Positions 42,257 through 52,003 of a DNA stretch of 64,000 nucleotides are shown here, in pieces. Position numbers and translations under genes: made by a program. The notes beneath the pieces were generated by a model. That model saw only the letters and a list, made by a program, of their open reading frames with translations, made no database searches and was not told the origin of the DNA. Source of the stretch: G963662905 sp965230045 (GTDB taxonomy: Bacteria > Bacteroidota > Bacteroidia > Bacteroidales > WRLA01); assembly GCA_965230045.1 (NCBI GenBank), contig OZ245940.1, forward strand, positions 4,340,001-4,404,000, given 5' to 3'. The first letter of the stretch is position 1, and every line of letters starts with the position of its first letter.

Positions 42257-45001
42257 CTACTGCAAGACCTGATAAATAAGGTTTTCGCCTGCACCGGAGA
42301 CCAAAACATAAGGTGCATTGCCCGAGTTGCGGATTTTGCCGCTGCAGAATGGAGTCCGTCCCCGGAACTTCTTACCCTCGATCAGGCCGTCCTTATCGAA
42401 AAGATAAATGCGGTATTCATCGGGGCAAACCACGCCCAAAATTTTTCGTCCCTTGGAGGTTGTGAAAATTTCCGGCTTTGCTTTTGGGCTACTGGTAAAT
42501 GTATGCTCCAGGATTTTCTTTCGGAAGCGGTCAAATACAACAAGGCGGTTTTTATCGAGGTAGATAAAATCTTTGGCGCCATTGCCGGTAAAATCTTCAT
42601 AAAGGAAGAAATGCTCCGGAGAAAAATCCCCAAAGCGAGTGCGTTTTATAGGACCGCTGGCAGGGATATAAATTACCGAACCTTTGGTATCTGTAGTCAG
42701 GAGCAAACCTTTGCTGTTTGTTTGGTTGATGTAGAAATCAGATCCCAGGGCATTATCAAAAGATTTCTCGATGCGCATCCGCAAAACTCCGGTACGTGAA
42801 GTGAGATAAACATTTCCATTATCCATTGGGATCACGATATAGGCATTATTTCCCTTGGAAAGCGATTGGAGCGGCCGGCTCACTTTATGATCGAGCGTAT
42901 TGATCCGCCAGCCCGGTTTTGGTTTACCCTGCTTGTCAAAACAATAAGCCTTATTGTTTGTCCCTGTCCAGAAAATCCTGTAATCCAGCGTTTTATTATA
43001 ATCAAAAACAGCTATTGGATTGGACGCTTCAACCGGAAGATGAATCGGATAATTGGCCACATTGCGCCCTTCCAGGTCAATAAGGTACAGATAATTTGGC
43101 GAATTAAAAAGGTATTGGATCTTCCCGTTTTTGTAATAATCCACTTGATAAACATCGCTCACAGGCAGTTCGCGCAGGTTTATGGACCAGATAATCCTTC
43201 CGTTCGGGCTCACGAGATACATTTTTTTCTGATCATCGAAAGCGATGATTTTTTGCTCGCGGGCGCGATGGTCGTATATAAAATGGGGCTGCCCGATCAG
43301 GTCGCCTTCGAGCGCAATGGTCCAATCGGACTGATCGCTTCCGGGTTTGCCGCTAAAGCTCTGACTTTCGGCGGAGCTGCTTGGTATTATCTCGGGTTCC
43401 TCTTCTTCGGTTTCTTCCTCGCGGAACACTTCATACATTAATTGTTCTTCTACTTTTCCGGCATTATAATATTGTACAACGGCAGAAGTATAAACGAGCC
43501 CATCGCCCGAATCGGTAAACTGAATGGCAAAACCATTGAGTTTCTGCAGATCTTCATATGCCCCCAACATCCATTGATAGAGCGGCTCGGAGAGAAACTG
43601 TTCGAAAATTTTCAAACTGGCTTTAAATGAGCACCAAAAAGTAATATCCGACTGCCAGGACAAATCCTCAGACAGACGCAAAAACTCAGGGCTTTTATTC
43701 AGGGTTTGCCCATCGGAAAGATTTTTGATATAGGCTTTGACCGATTGGCTGTTTTCCGCAAAAACGAGGTAATCATCGTAAATTGTGAGGTATTCGGGTT
43801 TATAAGATTTTAGTACGGGAAGAAATTGTGCCATTTTATCGAAAGAAAATTTATAAACCGGCAGTCCGCGGTATTCCTGCTTTTTCTCCATGGATGGAAG
43901 CAATTGATCCAGCACATTTACTGCATGTTCTGCATCATCGGTTCCTACAAGCAAAAAAGTTTCGTCAATCACCTGGGCTACAATAATTTCCTGACGTATA
44001 ACCTCAAGAAAACCGTCAAAATCCCCATTGTATAATGAGTCTCTTTTACGAACAATTTCGGGTAAAACCTGTTGTTCGCTTAAAGCGTATTGGTAAAAAC
44101 AACCGGATTGAACGGGTAGCACATCACCGGCTTTAGAATAGGAAGCCCCTCCCTGTGCAAAGCAATGCAGACTTTGATTTTTAGCGGCATACGTAAATCC
44201 GTTCAAATAGCTTTTATTTTCTTTCAGCGTAAGGTCCAGCTCTGATGATGCAGCAAAATGCGCCAGCACTTCGGGTAAAAACTCATTTTTTTTATTGAAA
44301 ATGTTTCGCGCCCATTTGCCCAACTCGGCATAACGCACAAAAACATTTGCCATAACTTTTTGACCGGCAGCATGTTTCACTTTTTTAATATCTGCCAGAC
44401 CGAAAACACTCATGTTTTTATCAAGATGGATAATGGATTTTTCGAGCAAAGCGGCATCGGCACTTGCCAGAAACAATCCGTTTTTCACAGCAAAAAACAA
44501 CTGCTTTTTTTCCAGGCCCACAGATAGCTCATAGGCTTTGGTATCGCCAAGCTGAAGCACCGATTTAATGGCAGCGTTTCCAAGATATTTTTTTATGGCA
44601 TTTTGTACATCTGATCCGTAATGCGCTCCGGGCAATTCCAAGGCCAGCAAGATTGAATACTTATTGTCCGTTCCGGGGCTTAGGCTCAAAAATACGGGAT
44701 GGCGCGTAAACAGGTCCTGCAAGGCAACATCATTATAAAAAACGCGTGCCATTGCCAACATGGACGTATCGATAATGTCGAGTGGTTCAACTTTTGAAAT
44801 GCTTTTCCACACCTGATTGCCTTCGATAAACACATCTTCATAAACAGATTGAAAATCAGAGAATTCCACAAATATAGCCACATCACCAGGTATTGCCTTA
44901 TCTGCCGTAAGTGCAGGTGCTTTCATATAAAAATATCCAAAAATTAAGGCTACAAGCAATAAAACAAGAGCAGAAATCCCGATGATGTTTCTTTTGGCCA
45001 T
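42257..45001 (-). CDS. Membrane-anchored protein with C-terminal propeller
   Basis: The 914-residue protein has an N-terminal membrane helix (about 5-25, IIGISALVLLLVALIFGYFY). A large extracytoplasmic domain (about 30-520, with PGDVAIFVEFSDFQSVYEDV) resembles DUF3352-type lipid- or cell-surface proteins. An acidic linker (EEETEEEEPEI) leads to a C-terminal PQQ-like beta-propeller (about 560-914; WTIALEGDLIGQPHFIYDHR, MYLVSPNGRIIWSINL, KAYCFDKQGKPKPGWRI). The function is unknown. It is the last gene of the minus-strand series behind rnhB, with a 100-nt gap. Confidence 0.8.
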   Translation of the reverse strand: MAKRNIIGISALVLLLVALIFGYFYMKAPALTADKAIPGDVAIFVEFSDFQSVYEDVFIEGNQVWKSISKVEPLDIIDTSMLAMARVFYNDVALQDLFTRHPVFLSLSPGTDNKYSILLALELPGAHYGSDVQNAIKKYLGNAAIKSVLQLGDTKAYELSVGLEKKQLFFAVKNGLFLASADAALLEKSIIHLDKNMSVFGLADIKKVKHAAGQKVMANVFVRYAELGKWARNIFNKKNEFLPEVLAHFAASSELDLTLKENKSYLNGFTYAAKNQSLHCFAQGGASYSKAGDVLPVQSGCFYQYALSEQQVLPEIVRKRDSLYNGDFDGFLEVIRQEIIVAQVIDETFLLVGTDDAEHAVNVLDQLLPSMEKKQEYRGLPVYKFSFDKMAQFLPVLKSYKPEYLTIYDDYLVFAENSQSVKAYIKNLSDGQTLNKSPEFLRLSEDLSWQSDITFWCSFKASLKIFEQFLSEPLYQWMLGAYEDLQKLNGFAIQFTDSGDGLVYTSAVVQYYNAGKVEEQLMYEVFREEETEEEEPEIIPSSSAESQSFSGKPGSDQSDWTIALEGDLIGQPHFIYDHRAREQKIIAFDDQKKMYLVSPNGRIIWSINLRELPVSDVYQVDYYKNGKIQYLFNSPNYLYLIDLEGRNVANYPIHLPVEASNPIAVFDYNKTLDYRIFWTGTNNKAYCFDKQGKPKPGWRINTLDHKVSRPLQSLSKGNNAYIVIPMDNGNVYLTSRTGVLRMRIEKSFDNALGSDFYINQTNSKGLLLTTDTKGSVIYIPASGPIKRTRFGDFSPEHFFLYEDFTGNGAKDFIYLDKNRLVVFDRFRKKILEHTFTSSPKAKPEIFTTSKGRKILGVVCPDEYRIYLFDKDGLIEGKKFRGRTPFCSGKIRNSGNAPYVLVSGAGENLIYQVLQ

Positions 45002-45101
45002 AAGATATCAGATAAATGGTTTATAACACAAATCAAGCAAATGTAACAATAAAATCAGAATCGGGAAAAAATCAAGCTTTTATGGATGGTGAAATTACAA
45101 G

Positions 45102-45710
45102 CTACAAATCGAAATCCAGTTTTAATTGTGGAGCCAGCCGGAAGCTTTTTCGGTGGAGCGGGCTGATTCCAAATTTTGCAATAGCATCGCGATGGGCTTT
45201 TGTAGGATATCCTTTATTCTTTTCCCACTGATAATCGGGAAATTGCGCATCCTGCTGCACCATGAGATCATCGCGGTAAGTCTTAGCCAGTACCGATGCT
45301 GCCGCAATGCTCAGGTAGCGCCCATCCCCTTTCACAAAGCATTCATGGGGGATTTTATCATAGGGCTTAAAGCGGTTTCCATCGATCAACAGAAACTCCG
45401 GTTTTTGCTTTTTAAGCCCATTTATGGCTTTATGCATGGCCATGATACTGGCATTCAATATATTGAATTCATCTATTTCTTCGGGCGAGCAAATACCGAT
45501 AGCGCTGTCTATGGCATGTTCGATAATGTAAGGACGGATTTTATAGCGGTTTTTTTCGCTCATTTGCTTGCTGTCGGTAAGCAGCGGGCAATCAAAATCA
45601 TCGGGCAGAATAACCGCAGCAGCAACGACCGGCCCGGCCAGGCAGCCACGTCCGGCTTCATCACATCCGGCTTCCAATCTCCCTTTGATGATATTAGCTG
45701 ATAATGCCAT
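45102..45710 (-). CDS. rnhB: Ribonuclease HII
   Basis: The 202-residue endonuclease removes RNA or single ribonucleotides from DNA. The catalytic motif is LEAGCDEAGRGCLAGPVVAA (D and E of DEAGRG near 16-17), with later SKQMSEKNR, the Asp in LLIDGN, and YLSIAAASVLAKTYRDD. The start at MALSANIIKGR is preferred; the longer frame would overlap the preceding gene more deeply. It overlaps the DUF6427 gene by 17 nt, so it is translated from the same mRNA. Confidence 0.96.
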   Translation of the reverse strand: MALSANIIKGRLEAGCDEAGRGCLAGPVVAAAVILPDDFDCPLLTDSKQMSEKNRYKIRPYIIEHAIDSAIGICSPEEIDEFNILNASIMAMHKAINGLKKQKPEFLLIDGNRFKPYDKIPHECFVKGDGRYLSIAAASVLAKTYRDDLMVQQDAQFPDYQWEKNKGYPTKAHRDAIAKFGISPLHRKSFRLAPQLKLDFDL

Positions 45711-46650
45711 AATAAAGTCCGTAAATTTTATAACCAAATAAAAGCAAGCTTAGCCCGCTGAAAAGCATGTCAATCCAGAAAGTTTTGTGCACCAGGCTAA
45801 GCCCCATTGTGAAATAAACTGTACCCGAAGCAAGCAATATCACCACAAAATAGGAACGTACGGCATCATCACTAAAGAAAAACATCACAAAGGAAAGGGC
45901 TAAAAACCAAAATATTGCCCATGAATATTTCCGGTAACTGATTACTTTTTCGTACATGGCTGAAAACACCTTTAAAATTCCGGGCAAAACCGTAAAGACC
46001 AACAAAACAAGAAGGCTTAAGAAATCTTTTAAACCCAATTGCTGCCAGGCTATTAAAGAAAGATGCATACTGAATTCCTCCATCAGTGGTTTTGGATTAT
46101 CCTGAAAATGCAGGTAGGCCCAATAAAAAAACCAGGGCAAGAAAAAACTTATCAGCGTATTCAGAAAATCCCGGGCTGTAAATTGATTAAACGCCAGCAA
46201 AGCAAACCATACTGCCGGCAATATAAACAGCAATGCGGGCACAAAAAGGCTCATCAGCGAAAGCAGAAAAACAACGAAAAACAGGATGTCCTCCGGGGAT
46301 TCATTTTTATAAATACGCAAAAGCAAAAAAAGCAAAAGGGTGAAAATCAAAAACTCCCCTCCTTTGAGCAAAGGGGTAATATACAACTCAGGCAGGGATG
46401 AAAAAATAAAGAGTACAAGTGCAGGGAAAAAACTTTCGCGTTTCAGGAGGCCAAAATAATACAACATGCGGCTCAAAAGTACCCCTCCGCTTAATACAGC
46501 AATTTTTTCAAACAAAATTCGATACCACGAAGGGATTTCTTCCTGACCGTATTGAAGCTGAATCAAAAAGTCGGGTACAGAAAAGAGTGCCGCAAAAAAG
46601 AGCAGCAAAAGAAACTGGGCCCGATATTCTGTTTGAAACAGCCTGTACAT
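45694..46650 (-). CDS. DUF6427 family membrane protein
   Basis: The 318-residue hydrophobic protein has about nine membrane helices and matches the Bacteroidota family DUF6427 in pattern (MYRLFQTEYRAQFLLLLFFA at the start; FLPWFFYWAYLHFQDNPKP in the middle). The function is unknown. It lies 9 nt after purD and overlaps rnhB, so it is part of the purD-DUF6427-rnhB operon. Confidence 0.85.
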   Translation of the reverse strand: MYRLFQTEYRAQFLLLLFFAALFSVPDFLIQLQYGQEEIPSWYRILFEKIAVLSGGVLLSRMLYYFGLLKRESFFPALVLFIFSSLPELYITPLLKGGEFLIFTLLLFLLLRIYKNESPEDILFFVVFLLSLMSLFVPALLFILPAVWFALLAFNQFTARDFLNTLISFFLPWFFYWAYLHFQDNPKPLMEEFSMHLSLIAWQQLGLKDFLSLLVLLVFTVLPGILKVFSAMYEKVISYRKYSWAIFWFLALSFVMFFFSDDAVRSYFVVILLASGTVYFTMGLSLVHKTFWIDMLFSGLSLLLFGYKIYGLYYGIIS

Positions 46651-46659
46651 TATAAATTC

Positions 46660-47937
46660 CTATAAAAGGTCTTTGCCCAAATCGGCACGAAAGTATTTTT
46701 TCTGAAATTGCACTTTTTCGGCCATTTCATATGCCGATTTCAAAGCTGACGGCAAATCATTCCCCAAAGCGGTAAGGGCGATGACGCGGCCACCGGAAGT
46801 AAGGACGGATTTGCTGTCTTCGTCGTATTTTGTCCCGGCATGGAAAACCAGTCCATTCAAATCAAAGGGAATTTCCATTTTCATACCTTTTTCGTATGCT
46901 TCGGGATAGCCGCCCGAAACCAGCATAACACTGGCTGCTGTCTGATCCGAAATCCCGATTCGGCATTCGCTGAGTTTGCCGAGGCAGGATTTGTAGATAA
47001 TTTCTGCAAGGTCGGATTGCACGCGCGGAATCACGGATTCGGTTTCCGGATCGCCCATACGAACATTATATTCAATCACATAAGGATCGCCGGCAACATT
47101 TATCAAGCCAAAGAAAATAAAGCCCAGGTAAGGAATTCCATCCTTTGAAAGCCCCTCAATAGTGGGATTGATAATGCGCTCGCGTACTTTCTTCATAAAA
47201 ACTTGATCGGCAAAAGGAACCGGGGAAATACTGCCCATTCCGCCTGTGTTCAAACCTGTATCACCTTCCCCGATGCGTTTATAATCCTTAGCTTCAGGCA
47301 GCAATAAATAATCTTTTCCGTCGGTAATGACAAAAACGGACAGTTCGATGCCAGATAAAAACTCTTCGATAACCACAGTATTTCCTGCAGCGCCAAATTT
47401 CCCGGAAAACATTTCATTCAGCGCATCAATGGCTTCTTGTTGATCATCGAGAATCAAAACCCCTTTCCCGGCAGCCAGTCCATCGGCTTTTAAGACATAA
47501 GGCGCCTTGGAGGATCGGATAAAATCTTCGGCTTCTGCCCTGTTTTCAACTGTAAACGACTTATAAACAGCTGTAGGAACATCATGGCGCATCATAAATT
47601 CCTTGGCAAAATCCTTGCTGCTTTCGAGTTGTGCTGCTTGCTGTTTTGGTCCAAAAACGTGCACATGATTTAGCAGCGGATCCGTTTCAAAAAAATCGAC
47701 GATTCCATTGGCGAGCGGATCTTCCGGTCCTACAATCACAAGCTGGATATCGGCTTCCAGCACAAAACGTTTCACTTCTTTAAAATCGTTCGGGTTTATT
47801 TCAACGTTAGTGCAGTCAAAACCTGTTCCAGCATTTCCCGGCGCTACATAAACTTTTTTTGCCAATGGCGATTGCGCTAATTTCCAGGCCAGTGTATGCT
47901 CGCGGCCACCGCTTCCCAATACAAGAATATTTAACAT
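46660..47937 (-). CDS. purD: Phosphoribosylamine--glycine ligase
   Basis: This 425-residue enzyme of purine synthesis joins phosphoribosylamine and glycine using ATP. The N-domain starts MLNILVLGSGGREHTLAWKL. The ATP-grasp part has YVLKADGLAAGKGV (about 146-159), FLSGIELSVFVITDG, TGLNTGGMGSISPVP and YVIEYNVRMGDPETE. The length is usual for the family. It is 20 nt after the glycosyltransferase gene and 9 nt before the DUF6427 gene. Confidence 0.98.
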   Translation of the reverse strand: MLNILVLGSGGREHTLAWKLAQSPLAKKVYVAPGNAGTGFDCTNVEINPNDFKEVKRFVLEADIQLVIVGPEDPLANGIVDFFETDPLLNHVHVFGPKQQAAQLESSKDFAKEFMMRHDVPTAVYKSFTVENRAEAEDFIRSSKAPYVLKADGLAAGKGVLILDDQQEAIDALNEMFSGKFGAAGNTVVIEEFLSGIELSVFVITDGKDYLLLPEAKDYKRIGEGDTGLNTGGMGSISPVPFADQVFMKKVRERIINPTIEGLSKDGIPYLGFIFFGLINVAGDPYVIEYNVRMGDPETESVIPRVQSDLAEIIYKSCLGKLSECRIGISDQTAASVMLVSGGYPEAYEKGMKMEIPFDLNGLVFHAGTKYDEDSKSVLTSGGRVIALTALGNDLPSALKSAYEMAEKVQFQKKYFRADLGKDLL

Positions 47938-47957
47938 AGAATATTATTTTGCTAATT

Positions 47958-49091
47958 TTACTTTATTTCTTTCAACACTGAATCTATTGTATCCCAAAGC
48001 CTTGATGCTGATTTTTCCCAACTGAATTCCATCTTGCGCAGATTTCCTTTTTCGATTAACTGATTTCGAATTGTATCATCAGACGACAATTTTTGCATTG
48101 CAAAACGAATGGATTCGGGCTTAAAGGGATCGCAAAGCAGAGCCGCATCTCCGGCAACTTCGGGCATGGAAGTAACATTGGCTGTAATCACCGGAGTACC
48201 GCAGCGGAATGCTTCCACAATCGGTATCCCAAAACCCTCAAAGTAAGAAACATAGGTAAGCGCAAATGCAGAAGCCATTGCCAAATGAAGCCTTTCAGCG
48301 CTTAAGCGTCCGGCAAAAACGACTTTATCTTTATGTGTCATTTCGGAATAAGTCTGACGGATTTCATCGGTCCACCATTTTTTATTCCCGACAATTAAAA
48401 GCTGTTCTTCATGATACCCCTTTTTGTGGTATTGGTCAAAAGCCCTAAAGAGGTTTGCGATATTTTTTCGGGGATGCAGTGCTCCGACAAACAAAAAATA
48501 AGGCTTCCCGGCAGTAAATTCCTCTCTTGCACCCTGCTGCTGAGCAGGCGATATCGGCACAAAGCTTTCATTGGCCCCATTATAAACAACATCAATTTTT
48601 CCCTCATCAACGCCATATTGTTTCACGATATCCGAGCGTGAATACGAACTTACCGTGGCAATCCTTTTGGCTTTACGTGCATATCGCGGGAAAAATGTGC
48701 GGTAAAAAATACGTTCTGCCAAAGGAAGGTCTTTCGGGTAATGCTCAAAATTCAAATCATGAAAAACTGCAATGGAAGGAATTTTGGACGAAAGCGAAAG
48801 GTACCCATCGGGCGAAAGGAAAAGGTCTGCTTTATATTTTTTGAGTGCCTTACGTACTGAGAATTCAAACCAGATATAATATAATACCGGATGACGTGCC
48901 TGAGGATGCAGCACAACAGGCTGTACATTGTCCGCAAAAACGAAACTTTTGTCCCATGGGCGATCGAAGAAAAAAATAAATTCATGTTCCGGATGCGACC
49001 GGCATATCCGCCTGAGGGTCTCAAACGCAAACCATCCAATACCTTCCAGTCTGTCTTTAAGCAATAATCGGGTGTTAACAGCAATCTTCAA
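47958..49091 (-). CDS. GT4-family glycosyltransferase
   Basis: The 377-residue GT-B retaining glycosyltransferase is of the GT4 family. The donor-binding domain starts PYFLFVGALHPRKNI (about 191-205), and the E-x7-E motif is in EGFGIPIVEAFRCGTPVI. The N-domain contains LSPDGYLSLSSKIPSIAVFH. It probably adds a sugar to a surface polysaccharide or lipid intermediate. It is the first gene of the purD operon; the divergent flippase and Wzz genes on the other side support a role in polysaccharide synthesis. Confidence 0.92.
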   Translation of the reverse strand: MKIAVNTRLLLKDRLEGIGWFAFETLRRICRSHPEHEFIFFFDRPWDKSFVFADNVQPVVLHPQARHPVLYYIWFEFSVRKALKKYKADLFLSPDGYLSLSSKIPSIAVFHDLNFEHYPKDLPLAERIFYRTFFPRYARKAKRIATVSSYSRSDIVKQYGVDEGKIDVVYNGANESFVPISPAQQQGAREEFTAGKPYFLFVGALHPRKNIANLFRAFDQYHKKGYHEEQLLIVGNKKWWTDEIRQTYSEMTHKDKVVFAGRLSAERLHLAMASAFALTYVSYFEGFGIPIVEAFRCGTPVITANVTSMPEVAGDAALLCDPFKPESIRFAMQKLSSDDTIRNQLIEKGNLRKMEFSWEKSASRLWDTIDSVLKEIK

Positions 49092-49129
49092 TTAGCGTAA
49101 GGTATTTGTTCCACATTAAAGAAATAAAT

Positions 49130-49145
49130 TAATTTTGCAAAATTA
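49130..49145. promoter_or_regulatory. Perfect palindrome with two divergent -7 boxes
   Basis: TAATTTTGCAAAATTA is a 16-bp perfect palindrome whose halves read TAATTTTG on each strand. On the minus strand the box lies about 45 nt before the glycosyltransferase start; on the plus strand it lies 163 nt before the flippase gene. One box may serve both directions. Confidence 0.45.
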
Positions 49146-49301
49146 AGAATTAAGCCGGAACATACGGTTAAATTCATGTACTGAGTTCTCAAAGAAGCAA
49201 CTTATTGTTCCCTGTGCGCATGCAACACAAACGGAGCAAACAGGTCTGATAATTTTAAGCAACGAATTCTCTTGAGGAACGCAGGACGAAAACCATATTA
49301 A

Positions 49302-50750
49302 ATGCAGAAGAAATTTTTAACGAACCTGGGACTTATTTTGTTCCTGAACCTATTGGTCAAACCATTCTGGATATTACAGATCGACCGCAGTGTTCAGAAT
49401 ACAGTAGGCTCAGGCGAATATGGTTTTTACTTTGTGGTGCTCAACCTGAGTTTTCTTTTCAATATTATCCTCGATTTTGGCATCACAAATTACAATCAAA
49501 GGAATATAGCCCAGCATCAGCATTTGCTCAACAAATACATGAGCAGCATCTTAGTGTTGAAGCTCATGTTTTCGGCCACATATATAATAATCACATTTAC
49601 CGCGGCCTTGATACTGGGCTATTCGGGAAGACAGCTCAACTTACTTGGCTGGCTGGCGTTTAACCAGGTTTTGATAAGTTATATCCTCTATTTACGCAGT
49701 AATATTACGGGTTTGCTGATGTTCAAAACCGACAGCCTGCTTTCGGTAACCGACCGTTTGCTGATGATTATCATTTGCAGCGTTTTGCTTTGGGGCAACC
49801 TTTTTGACAGCCCATTCCAAATTGAGTGGTTTGTTTGGGCACAAACAGCTGCTTACAGTTTTACAGCCTTGATTGCAACCTTTATTGTTGTTCGCAAAGC
49901 CCGCTTCAAAAAGCTCAACTGGAACCGGCCATTCCTGATTACCATTGTAAAGCAAAGCCTGCCCTATGCCCTTCTGGTATTGCTGATGACCTTTTATAAT
50001 CGTATCGACTCCATTGTTTTACAGAAAATCCTGCCCGATCCCAAAGGAAATACAGAAGCAGGGATATACGCCATGGCATACCGGCTTCTCGATGCATTTA
50101 ACATGATTGCATTCTTGTTTTCATTTATCCTTTTGCCCATTTTCAGCCGGATGATCAAGCAAAAACAGCCCATCGAGGATATGGTAAAACTGAGCTTTAC
50201 GCTTTTAATCACCATTTCGGGAACTGTAGCGATCAGCTGTCATTTTTACAGCCATGAATTAATGGAACTGCTTTATAACCACCATACACACGAATCTGCA
50301 GAAGTATTTCAATATCTGATTTTCGGTTTTATAGCGATTTCGAGCAGCTATGTGTTTGGCACTCTGCTCACAGCCAACGGCAGTTTAAAACCGCTCAACA
50401 TAATTGCAGCCGGAAGCATGGTGATAAACCTCGCTGTAAACATCATTTTGGTTCCTTATTTATTTGCTGTGGGCAGCGCCATTGCCAGCTTATCGGCACA
50501 ATTTGCATCCATGGCTGCTCAAATCATTGCCGTATATCTTATTTTCAGGTTCCGGATCAACTGGCGTTTTCTTGCGGCGGTTTTCAGTTTCCTCGGCGGC
50601 TTGCTATTGGCGGCATTTTTTTCCAAACAACTGCCCTACGATTGGTACATTAATTTTGCCTTATTAATTGTTTTTGCATTTGTTTTTGCTGCCCTATTGC
50701 GCCTTTTGAGCATCAAAGGATTTATGAGCATCTTAAAGGAGCAAGAATAA
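49302..50750 (+). CDS. Polysaccharide flippase (Wzx-like)
   Basis: The 482-residue inner-membrane protein has about 12-14 helices. The MATE/MOP-type pattern includes GEYGFYFVVLNLSFLFNIIL near the start, YNRIDSIVLQKILPD in the middle and a long hydrophobic C-terminus. It should flip undecaprenyl-linked oligosaccharides to the periplasm. The two Wzz genes and the O-antigen ligase-like gene follow in the same direction, completing a Wzx/Wzy-type export set. Confidence 0.92.
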   Translation: MQKKFLTNLGLILFLNLLVKPFWILQIDRSVQNTVGSGEYGFYFVVLNLSFLFNIILDFGITNYNQRNIAQHQHLLNKYMSSILVLKLMFSATYIIITFTAALILGYSGRQLNLLGWLAFNQVLISYILYLRSNITGLLMFKTDSLLSVTDRLLMIIICSVLLWGNLFDSPFQIEWFVWAQTAAYSFTALIATFIVVRKARFKKLNWNRPFLITIVKQSLPYALLVLLMTFYNRIDSIVLQKILPDPKGNTEAGIYAMAYRLLDAFNMIAFLFSFILLPIFSRMIKQKQPIEDMVKLSFTLLITISGTVAISCHFYSHELMELLYNHHTHESAEVFQYLIFGFIAISSSYVFGTLLTANGSLKPLNIIAAGSMVINLAVNIILVPYLFAVGSAIASLSAQFASMAAQIIAVYLIFRFRINWRFLAAVFSFLGGLLLAAFFSKQLPYDWYINFALLIVFAFVFAALLRLLSIKGFMSILKEQE

Positions 50751-50858
50751 GCCCCTGGCATACAAGTAGTTAATTTTTTCTGAAAATCCACTCTGATTTC
50801 CATCAATTTTCCTATTTTTGACAGCTCAAACAGAAAGGGCAGATTCAAGCAACAAACT

Positions 50859-51884
50859 ATGCTAAAAACTACTGAGGATTATAAAAGTTTTGATACATCA
50901 AACCTCCTGCAATTCCTGTATCATTGGCGGAAATTATTGATCAGCATAGCTGTTTTGGCGGCTATCATTTCTGCAATTTCGTCCTCTTCATTTTTTATTA
51001 CCCCAAAATTCAAATCAACTGTAATTCTTTATCCGGCCAGCACCAGTTCCATTTCCAAAGCCCTACTGGCCGAAAACTTTGGCGGCAAAAATGACATCCT
51101 GGAATTTGGCGAAGAAGAGCAAACCGAACAATTGCTTCAAATATTGAATTCCAATAAAATACGGGATCGGATCATTGAAAAATATCAACTGGCCTGTCAT
51201 TATGATATTCCTGATAAATCAAAATACCGTTTAACAGAACTCTACAGGGAATATGAAAGCAATATCTCTTTCCGAAGAACAGAATACATGGCGGTGAAAA
51301 TCGATGTAATGGACAAAGACCCTCAACTGGCCGCCGATATTGCCAATGATATTGCCCGTCTGCTCGATTCAACCAAAAGCCTGATGCAACAGCAACGCGC
51401 TCGCAAAGCTTATAAAATTGTTGAATCTGAGTACTTTGAACTTCGGGATGAAATAAAGACGATGGAAGATTCGTTAACGAAGCTCAGGAAATTCGGGGTA
51501 CATGATTATGAAAGCCAGGCTGAAATGATCAACCGTCAGTTGGCCATCGAACTGGCAAAAGGCAACAAGGCAGGAATCAATGCACTGGAGAAAAAACTGG
51601 AAATACTCGCACAATACGGCGGGCCATACGTTTCGATACGCGATGCGCTAGAACACGAAAAAAAACAGCTCAGCCTGATAAAATCGAAATATGAAGAGGC
51701 CAAAGTAGATGCCGAACAGGTGCTCCCGCAAACATTTATTGTAAACAGCGCCTACAAAGCAGAAAAAAAAGCTTACCCGGTTCGCTGGCTGATTGTTACA
51801 ATTAGCATACTATCCAGCCTTTTGCTTGCCATAATTTTAATTGTACTTTATGAAAACCTAAACCGGATTAAAAAAAAAACTTAA
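50859..51884 (+). CDS. Wzz-type chain-length determinant, copy 1
   Basis: The 341-residue protein has two membrane helices (about 29-50 and 310-335) enclosing a periplasmic coiled-coil domain (about 150-250: YFELRDEIKTMEDSLTKLRK, ALEKKLEILAQYGG). The second helix follows AEKKAYPVRWLIV, the usual Wzz Pro-containing site. It regulates the length of the polysaccharide chain. A TATTTTTG box lies at 50813-50820, about 40 nt before the start codon. Confidence 0.88.
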   Translation: MLKTTEDYKSFDTSNLLQFLYHWRKLLISIAVLAAIISAISSSSFFITPKFKSTVILYPASTSSISKALLAENFGGKNDILEFGEEEQTEQLLQILNSNKIRDRIIEKYQLACHYDIPDKSKYRLTELYREYESNISFRRTEYMAVKIDVMDKDPQLAADIANDIARLLDSTKSLMQQQRARKAYKIVESEYFELRDEIKTMEDSLTKLRKFGVHDYESQAEMINRQLAIELAKGNKAGINALEKKLEILAQYGGPYVSIRDALEHEKKQLSLIKSKYEEAKVDAEQVLPQTFIVNSAYKAEKKAYPVRWLIVTISILSSLLLAIILIVLYENLNRIKKKT

Positions 51885-52003
51885 TTAATAATAAGCGGAA
51901 GCCTATTGAGGATAAAAAATCCAGGCTCGAATTTATTTTTAATATAACATACACAAAACTAAAATCGTTTTTACCTGAACCTATAATTATTAAATTGGAC
52001 GAG

